From Siderastrea radians (taxonomy: Eukaryota; Cnidaria; Anthozoa; Scleractinia; Rhizangiidae): DNA of 64,000 nt. Below are positions 12,736 to 19,739 of the stretch, piece after piece. Numbering within the stretch: the stretch's first letter is position 1; each line of letters opens with the position of its first letter. A program made the translations under genes and the position numbers. The stretch spans positions 47,097,093 through 47,161,092 of the forward strand of contig OZ024890.1 in assembly GCA_964017195.1 (NCBI GenBank), read 5' to 3'. Under the pieces are notes generated by a model. The model searched no databases, was not told where the DNA came from, and was given only the letters and a program-made list of their open reading frames with translations.

Positions 12736-15700
12736 CCCTTTAAGACCCAACTGAGTGATCAGCATCAGATTTCTCATTGTAACATCAATGTACAATTAAG
12801 GACACAGGTGTTGAGAATTAAGAGGATGATCACCAGGGATGAACTCTTTTGATATTTCAACAACTTCTCCCAACTAGCACTACAACAAACGTATGGCAAC
12901 CAGTAAGGAGAATTTATATGCTGACACTGCGCATTAAAGATTTATGTTCTTTTAACGTAACTACGTGCCAAAAGTCCCAACAACCCTTGCGACACCAAGA
13001 TTAAGAGCGTAAGACTATGGTACTTGGAAAGACCAACCGCACTCTCCTCCATCTTTAACGTTGGTGTTTTGGTTGTGTAGCCACCTCTCTATTGGACGAA
13101 AAACAGAGGAAAAAAATGCAGATTTCTCTGAGCTTGTTTTACTAGCCATGCAGGCTTCTTTCTTGCAGAATATGAATGTATAAGCTCAAGTGTGAAACGC
13201 AATAACTTTTGTCTATCTTATACCCCCTACACCCAAACAAGGTGCGCTCCTCGCGTGTACTTGTCATGACTACTTCCCTGATATGAAGTATAAACGATTC
13301 AGTAGACAAATGCATTCCATGCACAGCTGTGGTACGGTATGAAAAGCAAATTACAAGGTAGGCAGAGCTGTGGAAATCAACTTGTGTTTCAGCAATTTCT
13401 CTAGCAATCCTCCTCTGTTTCCCATAGTTTACAATTTGGTGATAAATAGTGCATTTGTTTTGCAGCCATCTGCAGGGCAGGGAAATACTCGACCAACAAT
13501 GGCGTCTGCCCTTGTAAAAGATGTCCGTATGGTACATACCAGGAGAATGAACAAATGACCACCTGTAAGACGTGCCCTGCCGGAACTAATACCACATACA
13601 CCGGAAGTACATCCATTGACGACTGTGTGGGTGAGTATAGCTGTCACAGGGTTCGATGTTTTTAGGGGCCGTTCACATGATACCGGAATGTCTTTCATTC
13701 CAGAACGAGTTCATTCCATCCCCATATATTTCTTTGTATCTGATTACATGATACCGAGACGAAATTTCATTCCTGCACAAGTCATTCCGGAATGAGTTCA
13801 TTCCGGTTTTCAATCCGAATGAAATTCTCGTTCTGGTATGAGATTCCATTCTGGTATCATGTAAAATGAAAACCAACTCCGTTCCGAGATGAAACCGCAA
13901 AACGTATAGTCTGGGGCGAGTGGCGCATGCGTAACGTCTCGCGCGAAACTTGTGCCGTCTTTGATTTTGATCTGGTGCGAAAAACCGCACGCGCGAGAAC
14001 GCCCTAGGTTGAGCTGGTCAATTTTGTCATGTGAATGCAGTACGAACTTCATTCTGGAACGAAACTCATTCTGGAACGAAATTCACTCTAGTTTCACGTA
14101 AACAGCCCCTTAGTGGAGATGCTATCTTTAGTAAACAGAACGGAGGGTTGTCGGTAAACAGCAACAACGGGATTTATTCGAAACTGAACGAGTCTTCACA
14201 GCTTACAGCCCTTCTATGTCACACAGATTCTTCTTCTTACACAGCACACAGCCACTACACTAAGTTTGGCGCATAGCCATGGCAACAAACTCTAAACTTA
14301 CTGCTTACAGTGTTGCTTAAAACTGCTTGAGTACACTGACAACTGCTTTCTTATATACTGAAAGTAACATATTCTAGAAATGACTCAGCCTTCTACAATG
14401 TTCTGGAAACTTCTATAGAATGTTCTGGAACATTCCGTGAAAAAAAAAAAACAAGAAAATTTTCGTAGCAATAGCAAAAACGTGAACATTTGTCGTACAT
14501 TCTTTCTCAAGCCCAGATTTGTTCTTCTACCTGAGCGATTTAACAATTGCTCTACCAAGTCGAGTCTTGGCGTTATATCCGATGAGGCGGCTTTGAACTT
14601 GCCATATTGAGTGGTGAAACTTTTCTCAGTTACGAAGAAACCATGCTTTTCGCCTGCTTTTTTTGTGTGACCTCTGCTCGTAGGATATGAGGCTATTGGT
14701 AGGGAATACCATTCTGGCAGGGTTTGTCTTTTGTAATAAATTAGTATGTTCGGTTTCAAGGACTATTCTTTTGCCTATTTTGATCTGTTCCAATGTGGCA
14801 TATATTTGACTATTAATGTTTTTTAGTGCTGTTTTTTTTTGGGGGGGGAGGGGGGGACGTTGTTTACAGCATCCTTCTTTGCGAATCGTAAAATAATACA
14901 CGACAACGGAAAATGATAACCCGTTAAAACTGAGGGTCCAAAAATGGACCTTTACAATCTCGCTTTCAGCCGTTGATTTCTGTCCCTTTCGCCAGGCAGT
15001 GCCAGTCACAATCCTCATTACGATTTTCCCCTTGGACATGGTGCGAAGTGACTGTGATCGACTGGAATCATGATACTCGCTGTTTTTGATCCCACATCCC
15101 ACTTATTTCTGTCCGCCACGTGCCACTCGCTGAATCCTTAACCCGATCCCCCTTGGGCATTCCGATTCTATATGCATTCCTAGTGGCACATAAGGAGACA
15201 GCAAGTTCATTCTCGCTTTGACCTGGGGAGAAGTTATTGGGTTCGTGAGTTTTGCTGTTTTTTAAATCCCACCTGTCGTCATTAATTTCGATCCCTTTCC
15301 ACATCCCGAGAGATAGGAGCGGTGATGGGTTCCTCAAAGAACATCCTGCCTCTATGAAATTTTCCTCCCGTTTACCGCGCCAAAAATTCATAGTATCCCG
15401 CATTCGGCCTCAGTTTTGAGCTCTATCATTCATCTCGTATCCTACCAAACCTACGTTGAACCCTTCTAATTTTGTCGTTGTCATCCTCAGCTCCTGTCAG
15501 TATCACGGATACTGTGCCGCACGCCGACTTCTCAGTGAACGAGAATGAAACTATATCCATCTTGTGCACCGTTGAAGGAAGCCCTGCCCCGACTGCCTCG
15601 TGGAACAAAACTGGCAGTAAGTTTATATAAACAATTTCAAACAACGGCCCACGAACAAATAAACGTGAGGCACTTTTATTAGTTCGTGAGCCGTTGTCTC

Positions 15701-16906
15701 TTCCAGGGAGAAGCAAAGAGTTCTCCAAGAGAGAAGGAGAGAGTTTGTGGGAGTCTGTGAGTTTCGAGAAGAATGCAGACAACGTAAAACTTAAAATATT
15801 TTTTCTGCATAAGCCGTGTTGTTTGGTAGGGTCCTGGCAGTGTTGTGTCGAGCCTGTCGGGCTTTGAATTGGGCTTCGATCGGATGATCGGAGGATAGGT
15901 GGTTCGAGGCTTGATTCGCATTATGCTGCATTCTTCCCTTTTGTTCTGCTTCTACCCAAGTACCCAAATGGGTACTCGCGATAAAACACGGGGGGTAACC
16001 CGGCGATGGACTAGCGTCCTATCCGGGGTGGAGTAGTGATACTCTTAGTTGCTTCATGATGCAGATCTAGAAAAACTGGAGTTCGCCGTCAGCCATGTGC
16101 TCGAGTGCGAGTTAACATGCGTGCTGTTTAGGATATTCCAAGCTGTCAAACTTACTGAGAAAGCGGTGTGAGTATTTTAGCCAAGCCTTGAGGGAATTAG
16201 TAAACCAACGTAAAGCAGGTGCGAATTAAACCTCGGTGAAACGAATTCTACGTCATCCAACATTGCTGAATACAACATTGTCGTAAGAATTCTGATGGCC
16301 ATAAAACTTTGTTGAACACCACTCAACATCGTTAAAGGAGCTACGTCACGGATAACGCATCTTGAAAAAATTGGCAAGCTTTTTCAAGTTTGTCATTCGT
16401 AATCCTTCTTAATCTCCCTCAGTCTTAACCATCCTTGTTTAGTTTTGGTTCATTATTACTTCTTCGGTGTTTTTCTACCTTAGAAAACTATTATTTTGAG
16501 GTTTCGTTCAATAAGAAAATAATTTTGTGAGATCAGAAAAATGAACGAAAACGGCGTGACATAGTTCCTTTAAACATCATTCAGCTTCATTCAAAATCAT
16601 CCAACAGGGTGGTCAAATGCGTTCAACATGCCGAGTTCAACAACGTTGAACAGTGTTGAATGCAAATGTTTGATACAAAGTCAATTGAAAACTCTATGAT
16701 ATTCTCTAGGTTCACTTCCTGCCGGTCGCAGTACAGTCCAAAATATTTATGATCTGGACGGTGAGTTGACCGGTATAGAATTGTCCATCACCAACGCAGT
16801 TTCCGCTGACTCCGGAACCTATAAATGTGAGGCCTCCAATAAATTGGGCACGGTTACCAAGCAAATCACGGTCACGGTAAATGCTGGAGGGGCGGTCAGC
16901 GGCTAG
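1052..16906 (+). CDS. SVEP1-like modular extracellular protein, 3' part (11 exons seen, 5' end outside window)
   Basis: Coding exons: 1052-1177, 2471-2668, 3553-3747, 4779-5021, 6162-6401, 10427-10642, 11410-11475, 12237-12398, 13466-13630, 15491-15616 and 16710-16906. Every junction is AG/GT and every intron is phase 1, so the exons join in one open frame of about 644 codons. Domain order is calcium-binding EGF, two sushi (CCP) modules, two HYR modules, a sushi-like cysteine module, two ephrin-receptor-like (GCC2/GCC3) cysteine repeats, and one Ig domain split over two exons. This mix of EGF, sushi, HYR and ephrin-like repeats is typical of SVEP1-type matrix or adhesion proteins; the terminal Ig is less typical. 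No membrane segment is seen before the stop at 16904-16906, so the form ending here looks secreted. The first exon begins in mid-codon, so upstream exons and the signal peptide lie before the window. Exon joining is by splice sites and frame only; no transcript was available. Confidence 0.82.
1435..1800. mobile_element. MITE, 366 bp, TA target duplication
   Basis: Terminal inverted repeats GGGAACTTAAGC and GCTTAAGTTCCC continue into ACGACGGC and GCCGTCGT. TA dinucleotides flank both ends (1433-1434 and 1801-1802), as in Tc1/mariner-type non-autonomous elements. It lies in the intron after the EGF exon. Confidence 0.75.
1806..2034. mobile_element. MITE, 229 bp, TA target duplication
   Basis: Long imperfect inverted ends, GCGGATTTTCAGATCCGACT on the left and the complement of GCGACCTTCAGATCGGACT on the right, extend through CGAGTACGAGATT. 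TA flanks both sides (1804-1805, 2035-2036). It sits directly after the preceding MITE, so the two are stacked. Confidence 0.72.
2471..2668 (+). CDS. Exon: sushi/CCP domain 1
   Basis: This 198-bp phase 1-1 exon runs from YCPAL to VPYCE. It has the four-cysteine pattern of a complement control module (CPAL, CTYGCESG, VTC, W-N-G, PYC) and the conserved Trp before the last Cys. The donor is C|GTAAGT. A MITE starts about 25 bp downstream of this donor. Confidence 0.83.
2694..2968. mobile_element. MITE family 'ACAGCGGTCAAA', copy 1
   Basis: This degenerate copy has inverted ends CAGCGGTCAAACG and GACCGTTGTGA, with the inner landmarks GCGTGCGCAGTTCC, GGCGCGAA and GACCGGAAGTG. The same order recurs at 5584-5890 and 17473-17764. 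It carries no transposase frame. Confidence 0.7.
3553..3747 (+). CDS. Exon: sushi/CCP domain 2
   Basis: This 195-bp phase 1-1 exon reads VVCPKLSVPENGGV through CVFYCGDGYALSG, a TCQND-type turn and SCVRG. That is the classic CCP spacing, with a Trp before the last Cys. The acceptor is AAATTTTAG and the donor G|GTAAGG. Confidence 0.84.
4146..4376. repeat. Fold-back repeat with TCAGCCCGGGCT motifs
   Basis: Several inverted copies of a TTCAGCCCGGGCTRAAATTT-like motif occur (around 4180, 4215, 4240 and 4340), together with repeated ATTRCATRGC motifs. The layout suggests a hairpin-forming non-autonomous DNA element. Ends and target duplication are not clear. The rest of the 3748-4778 intron holds only degenerate AT-rich repeat. 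Confidence 0.45.
4779..5021 (+). CDS. Exon: HYR (hyalin repeat) domain 1
   Basis: This 243-bp phase 1-1 exon starts near DPWIVCP. It has YKWQLP, then FPVGTHRVTW and C-S-F-HITVNG, which fit the HYR pattern of an Ig-like fold with VG-x-H-x-V-x-W and a closing C-x-F-x-I-x-V strand. In SVEP1 and hyalin, HYR modules sit next to sushi modules, as here. Confidence 0.82.
5480..5583. repeat. SINE-like fragment (family shared with 51.07 kb)
   Basis: The string around CCTGGCTGCTTCATGCTACAGAAACT and CCAGTTGTGTGGGCC matches the 3' part of the SINE-like copies at 15838-16135 and 51074-51365. It is cut by the MITE at 5584. Confidence 0.5.
5584..5890. mobile_element. MITE family 'ACAGCGGTCAAA', copy 2
   Basis: Inverted ends are TTCACAGCGGTCAAAC and GTTTGACCGCTGTGAG. 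It is inserted in SINE-like DNA. The flanks share CCAGTTGTGTGG, but offset from the ends, so the exact target duplication cannot be fixed. No coding potential. Confidence 0.75.
6162..6401 (+). CDS. Exon: HYR domain 2
   Basis: This 240-bp phase 1-1 exon begins DVTAPSVQSCP, the usual HYR start. It continues with TWTPPTFTDNVGVV and ends with YEASDAAGNVVYCTFNVTLE, which matches the HYR end (A-x-D-x-A-G-N-x-x-x-C-x-F-x-V). Its donor GTATAT is weaker than the others. There are two N-glycosylation sites (NVT) near its ends. Confidence 0.86.
7252..7582 (+). mobile_element. tRNA-derived SINE with (TTA)n tail
   Basis: The head (7255-7327) has an A-box (TGGCCGAGTGGTTAGG) and a B-box-like GGCTTCGAATCC, the internal RNA polymerase III promoter of a tRNA. 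An unrelated body follows, then AAGCGCTATATAAGC and a long TTA tail (7508-7582). The SINE reading is preferred to a functional tRNA gene because of the weak acceptor stem, the body and the tail. The hydrophobic poly-Ile frame here is a translation of the tail. Confidence 0.75.
7714..10033. mobile_element. 2.3-kb non-autonomous DNA transposon with 9-bp target duplication
   Basis: Terminal inverted repeats of 16 bp, TAACCTGCGATCAGGC and its complement, bound the element. Both sides are flanked by ATACTAAAC (7705-7713 and 10034-10042). Each end also forms its own hairpin (CAGGCTCTATTTTCG/CGAAAATAGAGCCTG on the left). Inside is a second inverted pair around 8500-8660 and 9320-9480 (ATGCATGGTTCAA, TTACCATGCCCCCC). 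A 9-bp duplication suggests a Mutator-like (MULE) family, but no transposase frame remains. A short relative lies at 49839-49932. Confidence 0.75.
10034..10426. other. Intron tail, no gene seen
   Basis: This AT-rich sequence ends in the T-rich acceptor of the 10427 exon. No repeat with clear ends and no plausible coding frame was seen. Confidence 0.5.
10427..10642 (+). CDS. Exon: sushi-like cysteine module
   Basis: This 216-bp phase 1-1 exon encodes TTCPEIPDPKNGTAT, LRCNSGYFF, an inserted Pro/Gly/Tyr segment, SYQCLDNKW and LDCMG. Cys spacing follows a sushi module, but the middle is longer than normal. It is separated from the previous exon by a 4-kb intron filled with a SINE and a 2.3-kb transposon. 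Confidence 0.75.
11410..11475 (+). CDS. Short linker exon (22 codons)
   Basis: This 66-bp phase 1-1 exon follows a long T-rich tract and AG. It encodes AFVAYSGVTCAPGSVNVDDQVC and ends at T|GTGAGT. Its CAPGS motif starts an ephrin-receptor-like repeat that is completed by the next exon. Small size makes the call less certain, but frame and splice signals agree. Confidence 0.65.
12237..12398 (+). CDS. Exon: ephrin-receptor-like (GCC2/GCC3) repeat 1
   Basis: This 162-bp phase 1-1 exon reads NCPPGTYGDNNTNTC, C-N-E-C-NAGFYQDEEGK and CQPCAKNYST, then SSDC. That is the CPPGTY and C-x-x-C-x-x-G-x-Y pattern of the ephrin-receptor-like repeats in SVEP1 and related proteins. The donor is C|GTAAGT. Confidence 0.82.
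12553..12731. mobile_element. Truncated TTAA-type MITE (relative of 31458-32081)
   Basis: The 3' part matches the element at 31458-32081: ATTTAAGAGAGTTAA, then GCGCGCGCGAT, ATGACGTGGCATGACAT, TGCGCAGTRAGGATGCGCA, CAATTAG and GCGAACGTCC, followed by TTAA (12732-12735). The other end is missing. Confidence 0.65.
12736..12939. mobile_element. MITE family 'CCCTTTAAGCCCC', copy 1
   Basis: It starts CCCTTTAAGACCCAA and has the shared inner strings GATCACCAGGGATGA and CTCCCAACTAGCACTACAACAAA, then AGTAAGGAGAA. The end is degenerate. Better copies lie at 28640, 57610 and 61961. Confidence 0.65.
13466..13630 (+). CDS. Exon: ephrin-receptor-like (GCC2/GCC3) repeat 2
   Basis: This 165-bp phase 1-1 exon contains CRAGKYSTNNGVC, CKRCPYGTYQ and CKTCPAGTNTTYTGSTSIDDC. 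The CPxGTYQ and CPAGT motifs repeat the fold of the previous exon. An alternative AG lies 9 bp downstream inside the exon; the upstream one keeps frame and the domain start. Confidence 0.83.
13665..14109. mobile_element. PIF/Harbinger-like MITE, TTA target duplication
   Basis: Ends GGGGCCGTTCACATGA and the complement of GGGGCTGTTTACGTGA are flanked by TTA (13662-13664, 14110-14112). TTA duplication with G-rich ends is typical of PIF/Harbinger. Its interior has repeated inverted AACGAGTTCATTCC / GGAATGAAATTC motifs that can fold into a long hairpin. It starts 34 bp after the 13630 donor. Confidence 0.7.
14114..14440 (-). mobile_element. Probable solo LTR with heat-shock-element promoter
   Basis: Read on the - strand, the order is an array of heat-shock half-sites (14372-14435), a TATATAAG box (14350-14358), then about 180 bp downstream an AATAAA (near 14170). 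This is the U3-R-U5 order of an LTR promoter and polyadenylation unit. No internal retroelement coding region adjoins it, hence solo LTR. Exact ends and target duplication could not be fixed, so family is unknown. Confidence 0.5.
14372..14435. promoter_or_regulatory. Heat shock element array
   Basis: TTCTAGAA (14372-14379) is followed by an almost unbroken series of alternating half-sites (14401-14435): TTCtgGAAacTTC, then GAAtgTTCtgGAAcaTTC. Four contiguous nGAAn units in register are a strong consensus binding site for heat shock factor. It sits 5' of the - strand TATA box. Confidence 0.65.
14441..15490. other. Intron DNA without a clear gene
   Basis: It contains a T and G homopolymer stretch near 14830-14860 and a stretch (14900-15410) with loosely repeated ATCCC motifs. 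Open frames on the - strand here have no recognisable domain or codon bias. Confidence 0.4.
15491..15616 (+). CDS. Exon: Ig domain, first half
   Basis: This 126-bp phase 1-1 exon encodes APVSITD, then ENETISILCTVEGSPAPTASWNKTG. It gives the B-strand Cys and C-strand Trp of an I-set immunoglobulin domain. The partner half is in the next exon, the usual mid-domain split for I-set modules. A short palindrome (15636-15702) lies 20 bp after the donor. Confidence 0.82.
15636..15702. repeat. Short palindromic element
   Basis: ACAACGGCCCACGAAC and GTTCGTGAGCCGTTGT form an imperfect 16-bp stem around a short loop. It lies 20 bp downstream of the donor of the first Ig exon. Confidence 0.55.
15838..16135 (+). 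repeat. SINE-like copy (tRNA-like head)
   Basis: It contains GGTGGTTCGAGGCTT (B-box-like), ACCCAAATGGGTAC, GGGGGTAACC, GCGATGGACTAGCGTCC, ATCCGGGG and AGTTGCTTCATG, in the same order as at 51074-51365. The head is degraded. Confidence 0.55.
16336..16569. mobile_element. TTAA-flanked MITE, 234 bp, nested in another repeat
   Basis: Ends AGGAGCTACGTCACG and the complement of AGGAACTATGTCACG are flanked by TTAA (16332-16335 and 16570-16573). The surrounding repeat, rich in TCAACATTGTTGAA-like strings, also occurs near 5930-6090. TTAA duplication points to a piggyBac- or Kolobok-type transposase source. Confidence 0.72.
16710..16906 (+). CDS. Exon: Ig domain, second half, and stop codon
   Basis: The exon encodes LSITNAVSADSGTYKCEASNKLGTVTKQITVTV, the D-x-G-x-Y-x-C end of an I-set domain, then a short Gly/Ala tail and TAG at 16904-16906. 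A good donor (AAG|GTATGA) lies just after the stop, which implies a 3'UTR intron. An alternative donor at 16877 (ACG|GTAAAT) would skip the stop; no downstream coding exon was found to support it. Confidence 0.75.
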
Positions 16907-16966
16907 GAAGGTATGAGAAGTCACTTGTTATGTTACAGCAATATTAAATCACACGTGCTCCTACTA

Positions 16967-17461
16967 GGCTTGGATAAATTCTGCCGGCAGAATTTCGAGC
17001 AGAATAAGCGATTTTTGAGGCGAGAATTCTGCCGGCAGAATAAGGCATTTTCGAGCAGAATTTGAGCAGAACAACGAAAAATCAGTGACACTAATAATAT
17101 GCATAACAGTTGTAAGAAAAATTGAAAACTAAATACAAAACAAATGGAAAACAACTTGTGATTACTGTGATTATTAGCTAAAACGCACTCACATGATTCA
17201 CTGTTTCGTCTAATATTAGTTATGTAAAGTAAGACGAATTACAATTTTGCTACACATAATGAATATCTAGTTAGTATTTAGGGGTTAGGCCCAGGCTCCC
17301 TTCCATATTTGCGAAAATACAAAAGGCCCGAAGGGCCGAAAATTTTTCGGCTACCGAGCAGAATAAGGGTTTCCGAACAGAATTTCAGCAAAGAAAGCAA
17401 TTTTTAAGAGCACTGCCGGCAGGCAGAATAAACCATCTTACGAGCACAATTTATCCAAGCC
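16967..17461. mobile_element. MITE with GGCTTGGATAAATT ends
   Basis: Perfect 14-bp inverted ends (GGCTTGGATAAATT at 16967-16980, AATTTATCCAAGCC at 17448-17461) enclose repeated CTGCCGGCAGAAT and GAGCAGAAT motifs. It lies in the 3'UTR intron and abuts the next MITE. Confidence 0.7.
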
Positions 17462-17472
17462 AAGCCCCTACG

Positions 17473-17764
17473 CTTCACAGCGGTCAAAGCTTCGACGCGT
17501 GCGCAGTGCTCGCCATGAATTTTACAAAGAAAAATACAGACAAATGTGAAAGCTTTCACTTAAAGCGCAAACTTAACGCCGTTTCTGATGAAATAACCGT
17601 CTCCACAAGTTTTCTGGGCGCGAAATTCGATTTCTCGGTTCATTTCATTCACCCCATGCCTCGTTTTCATACAAACGTCACGCTCGTAAACGTTAAAACT
17701 GATTCAAACTTCAAGGCTCTGAAAAACCGGAAGTGACGTGCTTTTTGAGTTTGACCGCTGTGAA
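17473..17764. mobile_element. MITE family 'ACAGCGGTCAAA', copy 3 (best preserved)
   Basis: Ends TTCACAGCGGTCAAAG and TTTGACCGCTGTGAA are flanked by CCCCTACGC and CCCCTGCGC, a probable 8-9 bp target duplication with one change. That length fits hAT or Mutator-type insertion. The inner order matches copies 1 and 2. Confidence 0.78.
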
Positions 17765-18252
17765 CCCCTGCGCACTTCCGGGTAGAAATTTAAAGAGAAG
17801 ATGGCGTTCAAAGTAATCAAGAAAAGGTAAATTGTGCCGCATCTAACTGTTTATAAACCGCACCACACCTGTATCATTACGGTGTGAACAGATAGCCCAG
17901 ATGCTAATAAATTTGAACAGTTCCTTACTAACCAGCGAGAACAACAAAAGTCGGAATCAACTTAGAGCTAACTTACCATTAATGTGAATATTTTTACTTC
18001 AAATTGTCTTGTCTTTTACAAATGTACCTTCAGTCTTTCTATTCAGCGGTCTTGGTTGGCAGGATAGGTTAACTTGAAAGTGGCTTATTTGTGTGGTTGA
18101 TATTTAATTTTTTCATAAACGAGATAAACGATAAACCCTAAACGATGAACGACGAGCGCTTCTGAATAGGAAGATTTCAAAAGTAAAAATGTTGTTATGT
18201 AAACATAATCAGATTTCTGAGTGGTAATCCCTGTTTATTTTTCTTCTTGCAG

Positions 18253-18390
18253 ATAAAAGGAACTAACGTAAAGACGAAATAATTAAGAAATTAAATGCTT
18301 TTAAGAAGCAGTAGTGTTCTCCGAACATTTAAACTGTAATATGACGATAATAATCTATAATAAACATAATAAACTGCATATTAAACCCTT
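18253..18390 (+). other. Probable 3'UTR terminal exon of the SVEP1-like gene
   Basis: A pyrimidine-rich acceptor (TTCTTCTTGCAG) ends at 18252. The AT-rich sequence that follows has no long frame and carries two overlapping AATAAA signals (18359-18364 and 18368-18373). With the donor after 16911 this gives a 3'UTR intron of about 1.3 kb. The stop is only a few bases before that junction, so nonsense-mediated decay would not be expected. Inferred from signals only. Confidence 0.5.
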
Positions 18391-18432
18391 ACTTGTTTTT
18401 GATTTGTTTGTTTGTCGGTTTTAGTTGTTCTT

Positions 18433-18454
18433 GTCTCTCTCTCTCTCTCTCTCT
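18433..18454. repeat. (CT)n microsatellite
   Basis: An uninterrupted TC dinucleotide run lies downstream of the SVEP1-like gene. The 18455-19739 interval otherwise shows no gene. Confidence 0.9.
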
Positions 18455-19739
18455 GTCGAAGGGAAAAACTCCTTTTCGCCTTTTATTCCTTTCGCAGGCA
18501 ACTCCTGGCAAAAATGGGGCTTGAGGGGAGATGCGGATTTGGGTGGGGCCTGGATACAGAATGAGCAGGAACAGTAGAGAAAGAAAGATCGGTAATGAAA
18601 TGCGGGCAGAGTCCTTCCTGTTTTCCCTCGCGCGATTCTCTCCCCAAGCCCTCCCAGTCTTTCGGCACTTTGTGGAAGCCCATTTCTGCCTATGTCCTGT
18701 AGCTACTCACACGTAAGGGTATATGGGAATGTGTCGCTGTCGAGGGTTTGGTTTTCAAGCAATTTTGTCTGGGTATAGAAAAACCCCAAATATGTTTAAA
18801 ATAAAAAAAAAGTTTTGGCATAGAATAAGGTATCATTTAGTGCGAAACTGTTGAGCGGGTTGAAGAAATAAAGAGCTGACACTAGAATAGGTTTGTGTGC
18901 TGTCTGGAATAGGTTATAAAATGCAGCAGAAATGTTGTAGCACACAGACATTATTCTCTGACATACCAGCCACCAGAAGGGTTTTGTTTACTAAATATAC
19001 CAGCCGCGTGAAGAGTTCATTTAGAAAGTGTTGCATATCAGGCGCTCACACTCTCGACGAGCTCCTTATGGGGGAAATGGCGTGTTCATAGGCTAAACTG
19101 CTGCATACTTAGGGACTATTTAAGACTGTTTTATCAGTTAAGCGGACTCTTCATTTTGTGCTTCTTTACTGGAGATAAGCCAAAAACTAAACTAGAATTA
19201 CATTACTGGATAAAGCCGTTAAATACCTGTCAGGGTCGTGGTGAATAAACCGTGCAAAGAATGTTTATATAAATCCAGGGAATGTTTTTCTCAGCTGTAA
19301 ACATATCCGCTGGCCTGGTTGGTTGGTCCGACTGTTAATTTTAAAATTTAAACAGAACCATTTCCAAAAAAACTTAAAACTGTCAAAATAGTTTATGGCA
19401 TGTTGAAAAGTAATGTTAACTGGGAAGAGTTATTATTCAAAAACAGATATTAGAGTCCTCCCCGAAACAGGTGATTTTGATAACTATAAATAATTTATTT
19501 CTTCTGCCGCTCCTTTAATAGTTGTGGTCTTCTTATTGGCTAGACGATGCAATGACGAAAAATATTCTCGTGGCCATTTTCTGCCGCATCGAATTCTGGA
19601 GAGCGCCCCACTCATTACATTCATTACGTTCTGCCAGCCTTCGGCCAAATATAGTTTATATTACAAAAAATCGAAAGTGGAGAAAATCAAAGTAGAACGT
19701 TCACAGAAGTCTTCAAGAAGTATTTGATCTGCTTGCAAG

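Noticed and set aside
13673..14052. Several - strand frames of 80-105 codons
   Set aside because: They lie wholly in the PIF-like MITE and its flank and have no domain.
14525..14570. tRNA-like TTGGTAGAGCAATTG string on the - strand
   Set aside because: It looks like an A-box, but there is no B-box or cloverleaf.
15068..15782. - strand frames overlapping the first Ig exon
   Set aside because: The + strand exon has splice sites, phase and an Ig pattern; the - strand frames are shadows or intron repeats.
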